The notes below the pieces were generated by a model. That model had not been told where the DNA came from. It did not search any database and was given only the letters and a program-made list of their open reading frames with translations. A stretch of DNA of 43,394 nt from an uncultured Dehalococcoidia bacterium (GTDB lineage: Bacteria; Chloroflexota; Dehalococcoidia; GIF9; UBA5629): assembly GCA_903844685.1 (NCBI GenBank), contig CAIMUM010000152.1, forward strand, positions 1 through 43,394, written 5' to 3'. A program made the position numbers and the translations under genes. Of the stretch, positions 25,253 through 33,653 are shown one piece after another. The stretch's first letter is position 1, and every line of letters starts with the position of its first letter.

Positions 25253-25714
25253 CTATTTCACACCCGGTTTGCGGATGGTGAGCACCGGGCATGATGCCTG
25301 GCGGACTATATGCTCGGTGGTCGACCCCGAGATAAACCGCCTCCATCCCGAAAGGCCGTGCGTGGCTATCACGATCATATCGCAACCCTTCTCCGAGGCG
25401 TAGCGCATTACCTCGCCCGCGGCATTGCCGATGAGCACTTCGGTGAAAACTTTCAGCCCTTTGCTCACCTTTTGCTCCGAGAGGTTTTTAAGCGATTTCT
25501 CGGCCTGCCCCTCCAGTTCCTGCTGGTAAGAGGCCACGTTGAAGGAGGCCGATTCGACGCCGATGGGCGCTTCCACGATAGGCACCAGCGGCACCACGTT
25601 GACGATATGCAGCGCCGCGCCGAAATGCGAGGCTAATTCATCGGCAGCTTTGAGCGCCTCGTAAGACGGCTCGCTGAAATCTGTTGGGCAGAGTATATTC
25701 TTGATCGGCAGCAT
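25253..25714 (-). CDS. Universal stress protein (UspA family)
   Basis: 153 residues from ATG 25714, chosen because GAGGGGGA lies upstream and MLPIKNILCPTDFSE is the normal family start; the frame could extend eight codons further up. It is a single Usp domain with an ATP-binding signature, GLSGWRRFISGS (G-x2-G-x9-G-S), followed by TTEHIVRQASCPVLTIR, so it belongs to the nucleotide-binding class. Cytoplasmic, probably dimeric, function in stress survival not specified. It converges with the site-2 protease gene across a palindromic repeat and has no gene close behind it. Confidence 0.93.
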   Translation of the reverse strand: MLPIKNILCPTDFSEPSYEALKAADELASHFGAALHIVNVVPLVPIVEAPIGVESASFNVASYQQELEGQAEKSLKNLSEQKVSKGLKVFTEVLIGNAAGEVMRYASEKGCDMIVIATHGLSGWRRFISGSTTEHIVRQASCPVLTIRKPGVK

Positions 25715-26066
25715 CTCTTTAATCCCCCTCAGAAACATCCGCTTGGGCCTGACATCCGCCCGTGCAGCAGTTTATTTATGGTGCTATATTTACATCTATC
25801 GGGGCGTGTTTGTCAAGGAATCCTGTCGGCTTTTTCCCCGTCATGAATCACTTTGAGCATGCTGTAGACAATGGTCAGAGCTGCCAGCCCGTAGTTCCCT
25901 TTCCGAAGTGCTTTTTCGAGTGCTGATCACAGATTGCCATTGGATAGCTCATCTGGTCGCTGCCACGCTAACGCGGTCTTTTTCCCGGTTATGATTATAT
26001 CCTTTGCATATACTTTTCCCCCATCGCTATTGTATAATCGAGTAAACGGAAGATTATTTCGTATTT
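25715..26066. other. 352-base stretch without an intact gene
   Basis: Between the universal stress gene (minus) and the zinc-ribbon/TPR gene (plus). It holds the remnant of a small minus-strand coding region (25813-25926 and possibly on to about 26050) and a TATAAT at 26033-26038, about 29 bases before ATG 26067, which is a plausible -10 box for the plus-strand gene without a clear -35. Nothing else is recognised. Confidence 0.6.
25813..25926 (-). pseudogene. Probable decayed small gene
   Basis: A minus-strand frame with no start codon reads SALEKALRKGNYGLAALTIV, then YSMLKVIHDGEKADRIP and a stop at 25815-25813. The composition is protein-like (alternating charged and hydrophobic helix residues) and unlike random frames here. 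The same frame continues upstream of an in-frame TGA (25929-25927) as about 40 more open codons, with no ATG. This looks like the end of a small protein gene broken by a nonsense change and loss of its start. A real but non-canonical gene with readthrough cannot be excluded. Family not recognised. Confidence 0.35.
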
Positions 26067-27056
26067 ATGCAGCAGAGCTTTCTCTGTCCGCGGTGCAATA
26101 ACGTAGCCTTCCTGGGGCAGCGTTACTGCGGCTTCTGTGACCTGACCTTTCTGTATTCATGCAATTCCTGCGGCTCTGCGCTCATACCGGAAGCGGTCTT
26201 CTGCGGCAATTGCGGAACACAAATCGACTGGGAAGAGCCTGCGCTGCAACAAATTCAACCGGTATTGCCACAGGTCCCTGAGCCTGCAACCGCACCCGTG
26301 CAAGTGGAGCAGCCCGTGGATATAGGTCAGCCGGGCGCTCATCATCCTGCCCCATATGGAAATACAGGGCAGCTGGTTCTTCTCCAACCCGGGGGCCTAT
26401 CCCAGGAAACCCCGGAAGCAAGCCCGCCGGCGGAATCTCCCCCGGCCGCGGTGGTGGCACCGGTATATCCCGTACCCGCAGAGCATAAGGCGAAGGCGGC
26501 GGAGCATCACGAAAGGAGCCTGGCGCTGCTGAAGGATGGACACTATTCCCTGGCTATAGACGAATTAAGCAAAGCCCTGCAATACGATCCAAGTACAGCC
26601 ATTATCTACATGCTGAGGGGAGGCGCCCTGTATAAGAGCGGCGATCTCGATATGGCGCTGGCCGACCTTGATCGCGCCATTGAGCTGGACCCCAATTTGG
26701 CCGTGGCCTTCTACAACCGCGGCAACGTTTACTACTACAAGCAGGATTTCGACCGCGCCATTGCCGATTTCTCTCGAGCCATAGCTGTCGAAAATACGGA
26801 TGCGGCGGCCTTCCATAACCGCGGCTGCGCGTTAATGATGAAAGGGAAATTCTATGAAGCAATCGATGATATCAACCGGTCCATACAGCTCGACCCCAAG
26901 GACCCGAGGGTCTATTGCAGCCGGGGCAGCGCCTATACGCAGACGGGCCAAACCCAGAAGGCGGTTGAGGATTACCGGCAGGTAAAGGGCATGACCGCCG
27001 AACCGGCCATTATTCACAAGGCGGAGCAGGCGTTGAGGGATCTGGGGGAAGGGTAA
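26067..27056 (+). CDS. Double zinc-ribbon protein with TPR repeats
   Basis: 329 residues. Residues 1-50 form a double zinc ribbon with cysteine pairs Cys7/Cys10, Cys21/Cys24, Cys32/Cys35 and Cys46/Cys49. Residues about 57-145 are a Pro/Ala/Gln/Val-rich flexible linker. Residues about 150-325 contain four to five tetratricopeptide repeats, e.g. AKAAEHHERSLALLKDGHYS and GNVYYYKQDFDRAIADFSRA. There is no signal peptide or membrane segment. This is probably a scaffold for protein or nucleic-acid interactions; no specific function can be given. The last 47 bases overlap, tail to tail, with the 3' end of rmuC on the other strand. Confidence 0.88.
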   Translation: MQQSFLCPRCNNVAFLGQRYCGFCDLTFLYSCNSCGSALIPEAVFCGNCGTQIDWEEPALQQIQPVLPQVPEPATAPVQVEQPVDIGQPGAHHPAPYGNTGQLVLLQPGGLSQETPEASPPAESPPAAVVAPVYPVPAEHKAKAAEHHERSLALLKDGHYSLAIDELSKALQYDPSTAIIYMLRGGALYKSGDLDMALADLDRAIELDPNLAVAFYNRGNVYYYKQDFDRAIADFSRAIAVENTDAAAFHNRGCALMMKGKFYEAIDDINRSIQLDPKDPRVYCSRGSAYTQTGQTQKAVEDYRQVKGMTAEPAIIHKAEQALRDLGEG

Positions 27057-28209
27057 GCGGCGGTTCGGCGGGTTCCAGCTCTTCAATTTTGCTCTCGTGC
27101 CGTATCTCTTCAATCAGGTGCAGCGGCTTTTCCAGCGCGTTCTTGCGCGTGGTGTTGAGGTTTCCAAACTCAGTCTGGGCGTCCTGCAGCTTCTTGCCCA
27201 TCCTGTCCATACTATCGGTGAACTTCTGCCACTGCAGGTCGAATTGCTTTATCTGGGCGATGATCTCAGCCAGGCCTTTCTCCATCTTGAAATTCTTGAC
27301 GGCCTGGTTGATGAGCGCCAGCACGGCGTAAAGGGTGACCGGTGAGCAGAGCACGACCCTGGATTGGAGGGCGTAATCAAGGAGGCCGGGGTCGTTTTCG
27401 TTGATGAAGCGGTAAACCTGCTCGTTGGGTATCAGCACCAGGACGTAATCGAGAGTGCTTTCGGGGCTGATGTATTCGCGCCCGGTGACCTCTTTAACCC
27501 GCTGGCGGGAGTCTTTGAGGAAGGCCGCTTTGAAGGCTTCGCGGTCGGCCTCGGACTCGGTGTCTGTGTATTTCATGTAGTTGCCGAGGGGGAATTTTAC
27601 GTCCATATTGAGTACCAAACCATTGGGGAGAGGGAAGGTATAATCGGGGCGGGACCCGCCGGCGGGGTCAACCTGCTGCTTGCGGTAATTGACTCCTTCG
27701 ATGAAGCCGATGTTACGCAGTATATCATCGGCCATGCGCTCGCCCCATTGGCCCCTCACCTGTGTGTTGCCGAGGGCGGCCTGCAGCTTGCCGGTGGTTT
27801 CCGATAGCCTGAGGGTCTGCTCGGAGGCGGCCTTGAGCTGCGCGGCAAGATCACCGTAAGCCTGCGCGCGGTCCTTCTCAAGCCCGGCAATAAGGTCATT
27901 CACACCCTTGAGGTTGTCCCTCACTTCTTTGATGGACTGGTCGATGAGCGCCTTCTTGCCCTCAAGGCTCTGTTCGCTGAGCTGGGACTGGCCGCTGATG
28001 ACCTGGCCGGACATCTTGACCAGGTGGTCCACGGCGCTCTGGGTGGCGGCGTCAGTAAAGGCCGTCAGGTTTTTCTGTATCTCGCCGCCGATGGACAGCA
28101 CGTCCTGCCTGTAAAAGGGCTTATAAACTCGCGTAATGACGATGGTCACAATTACGCCGATGGCTATGCCGCCGAGCAGGACAATGCCGTAAAGAAGCAG
28201 GTCATTCAT
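27010..28209 (-). CDS. rmuC: DNA recombination protein RmuC
   Basis: 399 residues. RmuC-family proteins limit DNA rearrangements and contain a predicted endonuclease-like domain. The N-terminus is a membrane anchor (about 3-27, LLLYGIVLLGGIAIGVIVTI), followed by a long coiled coil (about 40-150) and the conserved RmuC core (about 150-370) with RGQWGERMADDILRNIGF, RPDYTFPLPNG, DVKFPLGNY and VLVLIPNEQVYRFI. A good ribosome site (AGGAGG) precedes ATG 28209 at 7 bases. It is the last gene of a three-gene minus-strand operon after two zinc-finger membrane proteins. Its C-terminal end overlaps the convergent TPR gene. Confidence 0.95.
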   Translation of the reverse strand: MNDLLLYGIVLLGGIAIGVIVTIVITRVYKPFYRQDVLSIGGEIQKNLTAFTDAATQSAVDHLVKMSGQVISGQSQLSEQSLEGKKALIDQSIKEVRDNLKGVNDLIAGLEKDRAQAYGDLAAQLKAASEQTLRLSETTGKLQAALGNTQVRGQWGERMADDILRNIGFIEGVNYRKQQVDPAGGSRPDYTFPLPNGLVLNMDVKFPLGNYMKYTDTESEADREAFKAAFLKDSRQRVKEVTGREYISPESTLDYVLVLIPNEQVYRFINENDPGLLDYALQSRVVLCSPVTLYAVLALINQAVKNFKMEKGLAEIIAQIKQFDLQWQKFTDSMDRMGKKLQDAQTEFGNLNTTRKNALEKPLHLIEEIRHESKIEELEPAEPPLTLPPDPSTPAPPCE

Positions 28210-28244
28210 GCTGCGCCTCCTTTTATGAAAGCGGGGTGCTCAAT

Positions 28245-28829
28245 TCAATACCGGGGAAGCAGTTGACGCCAGTCGAAGTTGCTCTTCGCCCCGCCGCTGG
28301 TTGCAATCATGATAAGCGAGATTACCAGTACTGCGATGCTTATCATGAGCAAAAGCTGCAGTACCAGCATGCCGACGCCCCACTTTATCCAGGTACGCTG
28401 GGTTTTCCTGAAGTGCTCGATGCTGTCCCATCTCTTTTTCTGCCAGGCCCATTCATTGCCGTGCACTCCGAGGACGATGGCCATCCCGATGCTGATTACC
28501 CAGCCTACGTAAGGGATAATGCCCGCCAGCGCAACCAGCGCTATCCAGACGTTGTTGCCGATGCCCCAGATCCAAGTGAGCAGGAAGGCGCCCCAGTTCC
28601 AGCCCCTCAGTTCGGGCGGCAGCTGGGATGTGGCGCCCAGTCCCGATACAGTGCCTGCTGCCAGGGGAGAGGATTGGCCGGGCCAGGCGCCTGTTTTCAG
28701 GTTGGCCTCCATGCAGGCGTTACAGTAAATCCGGTTATCAATACTGACCTTGCACTCCGGGCAGACAAACCGGCCGCAATTGCAGCAGCCGCCCACTGCC
28801 TCCCTGTCTGTATGTATCGCGCATTTCAT
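28245..28829 (-). CDS. Zinc-finger membrane protein (paralogue B)
   Basis: 194 residues. The N-terminal 40 residues form a B-box-like zinc finger with Cys3, His6, Cys15/16, Cys18, Cys23, Cys26, Cys36 and Cys39. A linker follows, then a membrane region with WNWGAFLLTWIWGIGNNVW (about 76-94), a hydrophobic segment to about 125, the polar motif EWAWQKKRWDSIEHF and a C-terminal membrane helix (about 150-175). It is clearly homologous to the gene just upstream, in the same order of parts. AGGAGG precedes ATG 28829. Function unknown; the zinc finger is likely cytoplasmic and may mediate protein contacts at the membrane. Confidence 0.85.
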   Translation of the reverse strand: MKCAIHTDREAVGGCCNCGRFVCPECKVSIDNRIYCNACMEANLKTGAWPGQSSPLAAGTVSGLGATSQLPPELRGWNWGAFLLTWIWGIGNNVWIALVALAGIIPYVGWVISIGMAIVLGVHGNEWAWQKKRWDSIEHFRKTQRTWIKWGVGMLVLQLLLMISIAVLVISLIMIATSGGAKSNFDWRQLLPRY

Positions 28830-28863
28830 CTCTAATCCTCCTGCCGTTGGCTTTCTGTTATGC

Positions 28864-29397
28864 TCAGTACCTTATCGTTCCGGACTGCCCGACACCCCAG
28901 ACGATGAGGCCTAAGACGAGCAGTAAAATGACGGCGATAATGATGGTCAGTGCAATGGATATCCACAGCCCCCAGAGCATCCAGGTACGTTGTACGCGTT
29001 TGAAATGCTCGAGACTCTCCCAGCGCCTGCTCTGCCAGGCCCACTCGTCGCCCTTGAAGGCCAGCACCCAGGGCATGACCATGAAGCCGAGGTAGGGAAC
29101 GAATACCAGGAATGACCACCAGACGCTGTTACCGATGCCCCAGATCCAGGTCAGCAGGAAGCCGCCCCAGTTCCATTCGCCCAGCCCCGGCGGAAGGGGC
29201 GCTTTGCTGCCCATACCCGAGGTGTTGCCGGCGGTGATTGCTGTTGCCGGCACAACACCGCCGGAAGCCATTTTCTCGATGCAGGAATTGCAGTAAACCT
29301 TTCCCCCGTATTCAACCTTGCATTCGGGACAGACGGCCTTGTTGCAGGCCACGCAGGCGCCTACCGCATCGCGGTCGGGGTGATGATAACAGTACAT
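28864..29397 (-). CDS. Zinc-finger membrane protein (paralogue A)
   Basis: 177 residues. B-box-like zinc finger in residues 1-40 (Cys3, His6, then four Cys pairs in ACVACNKAVCPEC and YCNSC). A Gly/Ala-rich linker leads to WNWGGFLLTWIWGIGNSVWW, further hydrophobic stretches, the motif EWAWQSRRWESLEHFKRVQR and a C-terminal membrane helix. It duplicates the downstream gene, with 34 bases between them. AAGGAGG lies before ATG 29397. The conserved WxWGxFxLTWIWGIGN block in both copies suggests a shared, constrained role. No known function recognised. It heads the operon with paralogue B and rmuC. Confidence 0.85.
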   Translation of the reverse strand: MYCYHHPDRDAVGACVACNKAVCPECKVEYGGKVYCNSCIEKMASGGVVPATAITAGNTSGMGSKAPLPPGLGEWNWGGFLLTWIWGIGNSVWWSFLVFVPYLGFMVMPWVLAFKGDEWAWQSRRWESLEHFKRVQRTWMLWGLWISIALTIIIAVILLLVLGLIVWGVGQSGTIRY

Positions 29398-29538
29398 TGC
29401 GGCCTCCTTCTCAACCGGCTGCGGCGTCAGTTCCGTCAGTTGAGTTTATCTTAATTAAAGTATATTTCATGTGAGCTTAACAAGCTACCCGTTGCCCGGA
29501 TGGGCAGGGCGGGAATATACTGGATCAGGGATTTTATC

Positions 29539-30000
29539 ATGAAGATAGGCGTAATCTCGGATACCCATGCCAGGCACTACTCCCAGCTTCCCCAGAACCT
29601 GTTAAAGGCACTGGAAAAGGTTGACCTGATCGTGCATGCCGGCGATATCGTCACGATGGATGTCATCCGTGGACTGGAGACGGTGGCTCCGGTAAAAGGT
29701 GTCTGCGGCAATATGGATTTGCCTGAAGTGAGGCTGGCCTTCCCGGAAAAACTGCTAATTGAGATTGGGGGCAGGAAAATCGGTGTAATGCATGGCAGCG
29801 GCGGCCCGGCAGGTCTGGAAAACCTGGTGACGCAGGCATTCGATGGCGTGGACATCATCATCTTCGGCCATAGCCATATCGCGGTGAATAAGGTCCTGGA
29901 TGGAATTAACCTGTTTAACCCGGGCAGCGCAGGTAACTCCTACGGTATACTGGAACTCGGAGAGAGAGTCAGCGGAAAGATAATCCGTGATTATTTTTAG
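29539..30000 (+). CDS. YfcE/MJ0936-type metallophosphoesterase
   Basis: 153-residue calcineurin-like phosphodiesterase. Metal-binding motifs in order: SDTHAR (Asp8, His10), HAGD, GNMD, MHGS and GHSH. It is the compact family size, with no extra domains, so a phosphodiesterase acting on small substrates is likely; the natural substrate is unknown. I use ATG 29539, which places the family start MKIGVISDTH first and has AGGGA about 9 bases upstream; the frame is open 13 codons further. The next gene, a hydrolase, begins 10 bases after its stop with its own GAGGTGG site, so the two form an operon. Confidence 0.93.
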   Translation: MKIGVISDTHARHYSQLPQNLLKALEKVDLIVHAGDIVTMDVIRGLETVAPVKGVCGNMDLPEVRLAFPEKLLIEIGGRKIGVMHGSGGPAGLENLVTQAFDGVDIIIFGHSHIAVNKVLDGINLFNPGSAGNSYGILELGERVSGKIIRDYF

Positions 30001-30009
30001 AGGTGGATT

Positions 30010-30804
30010 ATGAGCGAAAGCTGGCACGATTATAAAATACTCGACCACCCCGCGATATTGAATTTGATCTTCTATCCGCGCGCCGACGACTATGAACCGG
30101 CTGACACGGAGCGGTCCACGGGCTTTATGGTGCCCGTGGGAGGTGGCATACATATCTCCTGCCGCTTCTTCTTCGGAAAAAAAGATAATGTTAATATGCT
30201 GTTCTTTCATGGCAACGGGGAGTTGGCCGGGGAATATGAGGACATCGGGCTGGCCTACAATAACATAGGCATCAATCTGTTTGTGGCTGATTACCGCGGT
30301 TACGGCGGCAGCAGCGGGCGGCCGAAGGTGAGCAATATGATTAAGGATGCACACCCTGTTGCGAGCTGGTTCAACCGGTTCCTGGAAGATAAAGGCTATA
30401 CGGGAAGCTGTTTTATCATGGGGCGCTCGCTGGGCAGCGCTTCGGCCATCTATCTGGCAGCCGGCCACTCCGCCTGGTACAGGGGAGTGGTAATTGAGAG
30501 CGGATTCTGCGATATATCAGACCTGCTGGGCAGGCTGGGGCCGGCCCTGAACCCGCCCGGGCAGTTAGCCACGGCCTCGCCGGGATTCAGCAGGGTTATG
30601 AAAATAACCATGCCGGCGCTGATCATTCATGGCGAATACGACTCAATTGTGCCGCAGACCGAGGGTGAAAAAATCTACCGCAACATCGGGTCGGAGGAAA
30701 AAAGGCTGGTTATTGTGCCGGATGCCGACCACAATACTATCTTTGCCGAGGGCGCAGATCTGTATTTGCGTGAGCTGGCCAGTTTCGTAGATAAATACAG
30801 GTAA
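30010..30804 (+). CDS. Alpha/beta hydrolase (ABHD13/BEM46-like)
   Basis: 264-residue serine hydrolase of the alpha/beta fold, similar in layout to BEM46/ABHD13-like proteins. Oxyanion loop FFHGNGE, then YRGYGGSSGRP, nucleophile elbow GRSLGSAS, acid in GEYDSIVP and histidine in VPDADHNTI. No membrane segment is obvious. Substrate unknown; such proteins are usually thioesterases, lipases or peptidases. It follows the phosphodiesterase gene closely and ends in a strong two-way terminator shared with rplY. Unrelated in detail to the other hydrolase at 23348-24043. Confidence 0.86.
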   Translation: MSESWHDYKILDHPAILNLIFYPRADDYEPADTERSTGFMVPVGGGIHISCRFFFGKKDNVNMLFFHGNGELAGEYEDIGLAYNNIGINLFVADYRGYGGSSGRPKVSNMIKDAHPVASWFNRFLEDKGYTGSCFIMGRSLGSASAIYLAAGHSAWYRGVVIESGFCDISDLLGRLGPALNPPGQLATASPGFSRVMKITMPALIIHGEYDSIVPQTEGEKIYRNIGSEEKRLVIVPDADHNTIFAEGADLYLRELASFVDKYR

Positions 30805-30805
30805 T

Positions 30806-30837
30806 AAAAAAGCCCCCTCGCTACCGAGGGGGCTTTT
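30806..30837. terminator. Bidirectional Rho-independent terminator
   Basis: AAAAGCCCCCTCG (30808-30820), a four-base loop CTAC, and CGAGGGGGCTTTT (30825-30837): a 13-base perfect stem with A-tract and T-tract on the two sides. It ends both the plus-strand hydrolase operon and rplY on the minus strand. Confidence 0.95.
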
Positions 30838-30847
30838 GATATCAGGA

Positions 30848-31555
30848 CTACTTCTTTTCGGGTCTCTCAGGTCTCTCAGGTCTCTCGGCTTTCTCAGGTT
30901 TTTCAGCGTTCTCCGCGGCTTCCCCTTCCGGCTTCTCTCCTTCCACGGCTTCCTCGCCTTCGGCAGCAACTTCAGCCGGAACCTCTTCGACCACTTTGCG
31001 GACTTCAGCGACCTTGATAAGCATCTGGTCAGGGTCGGCAAGGATGGTGATTTTATCGCTGACCTTGAGGTCTTTTACATGAAGTGATTGCTCGGGCAGC
31101 GCCAGGCTGGAGATGTCTACCTCGATGTTGTGGGGCAGGTCGTCGGGTAACGCTTCAATCTGCAATGCATTCATAGCATGCAGCAGGGATACGTTTTTAA
31201 GCTTCAGTGCCGGCGCGTCGCCAATGAAAACCAGCGGCACCTCTGCCTTGAGCTTCTCGGCCATGTTCACCTGGTAAAAATCCACGTGGGTAGGCTCGCC
31301 CGTCATGATGTTGCGCTGCACGCCGCGTATGATCACCATGCTGGGTGAGGCTGAATCGGTGGTTTTGATCGAGATAAGGTCGGTGCCGCCCGCCTTTGTC
31401 AGTATGTGGGTGAGTTTGCGCACATCCACCTGTACAGGCTTCGATTCGATGCCTTGACCATAGATGTTACAGGGTATCAGTCCGCCCCTGCGCAGGAACC
31501 TCACTTTCTTTCCGGTTATTTCCCTTTTTAATACTTCAAGTTCAAGTCTTTTCAT
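30848..31555 (-). CDS. rplY: Ribosomal protein bL25 (CTC/TL5 type)
   Basis: 235 residues. It binds 5S rRNA in the large ribosomal subunit. The N-terminal bL25 domain (about 1-90) begins MKRLELEVLKREITGKKVRF and has the PCNIYGQG turn. The C-terminal TL5 domain (about 95-185) follows. The tail (about 190-235) is low-complexity, rich in Glu, Ala and Lys, and ends in ERPERPERPEKK, encoded by three 9-base tandem units at 30861-30887. Such an acidic tail is an extension beyond the core family. GGAG lies 8 bases before ATG 31555. The gene is downstream of the radical SAM gene on the same strand (gap 63 bases). Confidence 0.95.
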   Translation of the reverse strand: MKRLELEVLKREITGKKVRFLRRGGLIPCNIYGQGIESKPVQVDVRKLTHILTKAGGTDLISIKTTDSASPSMVIIRGVQRNIMTGEPTHVDFYQVNMAEKLKAEVPLVFIGDAPALKLKNVSLLHAMNALQIEALPDDLPHNIEVDISSLALPEQSLHVKDLKVSDKITILADPDQMLIKVAEVRKVVEEVPAEVAAEGEEAVEGEKPEGEAAENAEKPEKAERPERPERPEKK

Positions 31556-31618
31556 CGTCTTTCTCCAGAATTAGTAACAAAACATAAAGATTATCGGGTT
31601 TGAACCTGAAAGTCAAAT

Positions 31619-33454
31619 TTAGGGTTCAATATTTCGTTTTTGCGCCCTGGCGCGGCATGAGGCCTGGCTGCCCTGCAGGCCGCAGAGGTTGCAATCCTCC
31701 AACCGGCAGTCGTGGGTCAGGCGGCCGGAAAGCATATTCTGCTTCTCCGCTTTAAGGAAGGCACTGCTCACGCCCGAACTGATGTGGCTCCAGGGCAATA
31801 CCTCCCCTGTGTCGCGCTCACGGTGCGCGTAGAAGGCGGGGTCGATGCCGCATTCAGCGAAAGCCTGCTGCCACCTGGTGAAATCGAAGAACTCGCTCCA
31901 GGTATCCAACCGGCAGCCTTTCTTCCACGCGGTGTAGATAACCGCGCCCAGGCGCCTGTCGCCGCGCGCCAGCACGGCTTCCAGAAAGCTGATTTTGGGA
32001 TCGTGCCAGGATAGCAGAACACCGCTGCGGCGCAACTGGTTATGCAGCAGGGCGTGCTTTTCGTTGAGTGTATCCTCTTTATCCTGCGCCGACCATTGAC
32101 AGGGTGTATGGGGCTTGGGCACGAAGGATGAGACTGATATGCGCACACGGGGCGGCCTGCTGCGGATGGATTTGCCCAGCCGGCTGACTGAGTCTATAAG
32201 GCTGGCGATATCCCGCACATCATCCATGGTCTCAGTGGGCAGGCCTACCATAAAATAAAGCTTGAGGTTCATCCAGTCTTTTTCAAAAGCGGCGGCGAAG
32301 GTTTCCATCATGTCCTGCTGGGGTATCCATTTATTGACGGCTGCCCGCAATCGTTCACTGCCGGCCTCAGGAGCAAAGGTCAGCGTGGCCTTGCGGCCGG
32401 ATGGAAGGGAGCCCATCAGCTCGATGGATGATTTATCCAGGCGCAGGCTGGGAAGTGAGAGGGAAAGGCCGCGGCGGGCGTATTTGCCGGCCAGACTGGC
32501 GACCAGGTGGCTTATGCTGCTGTAATCTCCTGAACTGAGGGAGACGAGAGCCAGGGTATTATAGCCGCAGTTATCTACCAGGCAGCCGGCAGCTTTAATC
32601 ACCTGCTCCTCGGGCAGTTCACGGACAGGACGATACAGGGTCCCGGCCTGGCAGAAGCGGCAGCCTCGGGTGCAGCCGCGCTGTATCTCAACGGCGGCGC
32701 GGTCATGGATAACCTCGATATAGGGTACGACCGGCCTGACAACAGGCTTGAGCCGCTCCGCTATGACCCGCTCAATTGTGTCCGGCGCATTGCCATCGGT
32801 AGGAGGTGGGGCTGCCAGCGTGTTGTCCGCCAGGTAAGCAGGAGAGTAGAAACGCGGAATATAAAAGCCGGGCAGGCGAGCAAGCCTGCGCAGCAATTCC
32901 CCGCGCTCCTTTTTGCAGGACTGCATGGTTTGAGCGAGCCCGGCTATCGCTTCTTCCGCTTCGCCGGCGAAGAAAACGTCGATGAAGTCTGATAGAGGTT
33001 CGGGGTTCATAGCGCAGCTTCCGCCCGCCATAACCAGAGGGTAAGAGCCGTCGCGGTCCCGGCTGAAAACGGGTATGCCCGCGAGGTCGAGCATGTTAAG
33101 TACCGTGGTGCAGCTTAATTCATAGCCAAGCGAGAAGCCGATGATATCGAAATGGTGCAGCGGGCGGCGGGTTTCGAGTGTGAATAAAGGAAGGTTGTTG
33201 CGGCGCAACTGCTCTTCCATGTCAGGCCAGGGCGCGTAGGTACGCTCGGCCAGCACGCCCGGCAGGGAATTTAGCTGCTCGTAGAGTATAGGTATGGCCA
33301 TATTGGACATGCCCACCTCGTAGATATCTGGGAAGGCCAGCGCCACGCGTAGCGAGGCCGACTCCCAGTCTTTCGGCAACGAATTCCATTCACCCCCGGT
33401 GTACCTGGCCGGCTTCACCACGTTATGAAATAAGGTATCGTCAATCTTTAGCAT
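31619..33454 (-). CDS. B12-binding-domain radical SAM protein (TIGR03960-like)
   Basis: 611 residues. The N-terminal part (about 35-175) has the fold region usually annotated as cobalamin-binding in this family (VALAFPDIYEVGMSNMAI, GFSLGYELSCTTVLNMLDLA). The radical SAM core has RGCTRGCRFCQAG with Cys261, Cys265 and Cys268, which bind the SAM cluster. A C-terminal Cys-rich stretch, DCRLEDCNLCGLQG and SQASC (about 583-600), may hold a further cluster or zinc. Whole length matches the TIGR03960 family. Substrate unknown; in other genomes the gene often lies beside ribosomal protein L21/L27 or RNase G genes, and here it is beside rplY, so RNA or ribosome modification is a reasonable guess. Confidence 0.88.
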   Translation of the reverse strand: MLKIDDTLFHNVVKPARYTGGEWNSLPKDWESASLRVALAFPDIYEVGMSNMAIPILYEQLNSLPGVLAERTYAPWPDMEEQLRRNNLPLFTLETRRPLHHFDIIGFSLGYELSCTTVLNMLDLAGIPVFSRDRDGSYPLVMAGGSCAMNPEPLSDFIDVFFAGEAEEAIAGLAQTMQSCKKERGELLRRLARLPGFYIPRFYSPAYLADNTLAAPPPTDGNAPDTIERVIAERLKPVVRPVVPYIEVIHDRAAVEIQRGCTRGCRFCQAGTLYRPVRELPEEQVIKAAGCLVDNCGYNTLALVSLSSGDYSSISHLVASLAGKYARRGLSLSLPSLRLDKSSIELMGSLPSGRKATLTFAPEAGSERLRAAVNKWIPQQDMMETFAAAFEKDWMNLKLYFMVGLPTETMDDVRDIASLIDSVSRLGKSIRSRPPRVRISVSSFVPKPHTPCQWSAQDKEDTLNEKHALLHNQLRRSGVLLSWHDPKISFLEAVLARGDRRLGAVIYTAWKKGCRLDTWSEFFDFTRWQQAFAECGIDPAFYAHRERDTGEVLPWSHISSGVSSAFLKAEKQNMLSGRLTHDCRLEDCNLCGLQGSQASCRARAQKRNIEP

Positions 33455-33501
33455 ACCGGTTTAACCTTGACTTTAATTATCGCATGATTTGCCGGAAAGC
33501 G

Positions 33502-33531
33502 TTGACACTCCATAGCTGAAAAGAGTATAAA
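33502..33531 (+). promoter_or_regulatory. Strong promoter of the PAS/GAF sensor gene
   Basis: TTGACA (33502-33507), 18 bases, TATAAA (33526-33531). The expected start near 33538 gives a leader of about 135 bases before ATG 33674, longer than for most genes here. Confidence 0.6.
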
Positions 33532-33618
33532 TAGCTGTTCATGCATAGCGGATGAACCGTGCAGGGTAAGCTGAATTACATAAACATGGTGAGGGAAAAA
33601 AACGAGAAATAACGGTCA

Positions 33619-33653
33619 GCAGGCCAGCCTTGCAGGTATCGGTGCAAAGCCTG
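33619..33653 (+). promoter_or_regulatory. Imperfect hairpin in the PAS/GAF sensor mRNA leader
   Basis: CAGGC (33620-33624) pairs with GCCTG (33649-33653) and, inside it, TTGCA (33630-33634) pairs with TGCAA (33643-33647), around an 8-base loop. It lies about 20 bases before the start codon, so it could affect translation. It holds GTGCAAAGCC, slightly like the core of the c-di-GMP-I riboswitch, but other parts of that motif are missing. Confidence 0.35.
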
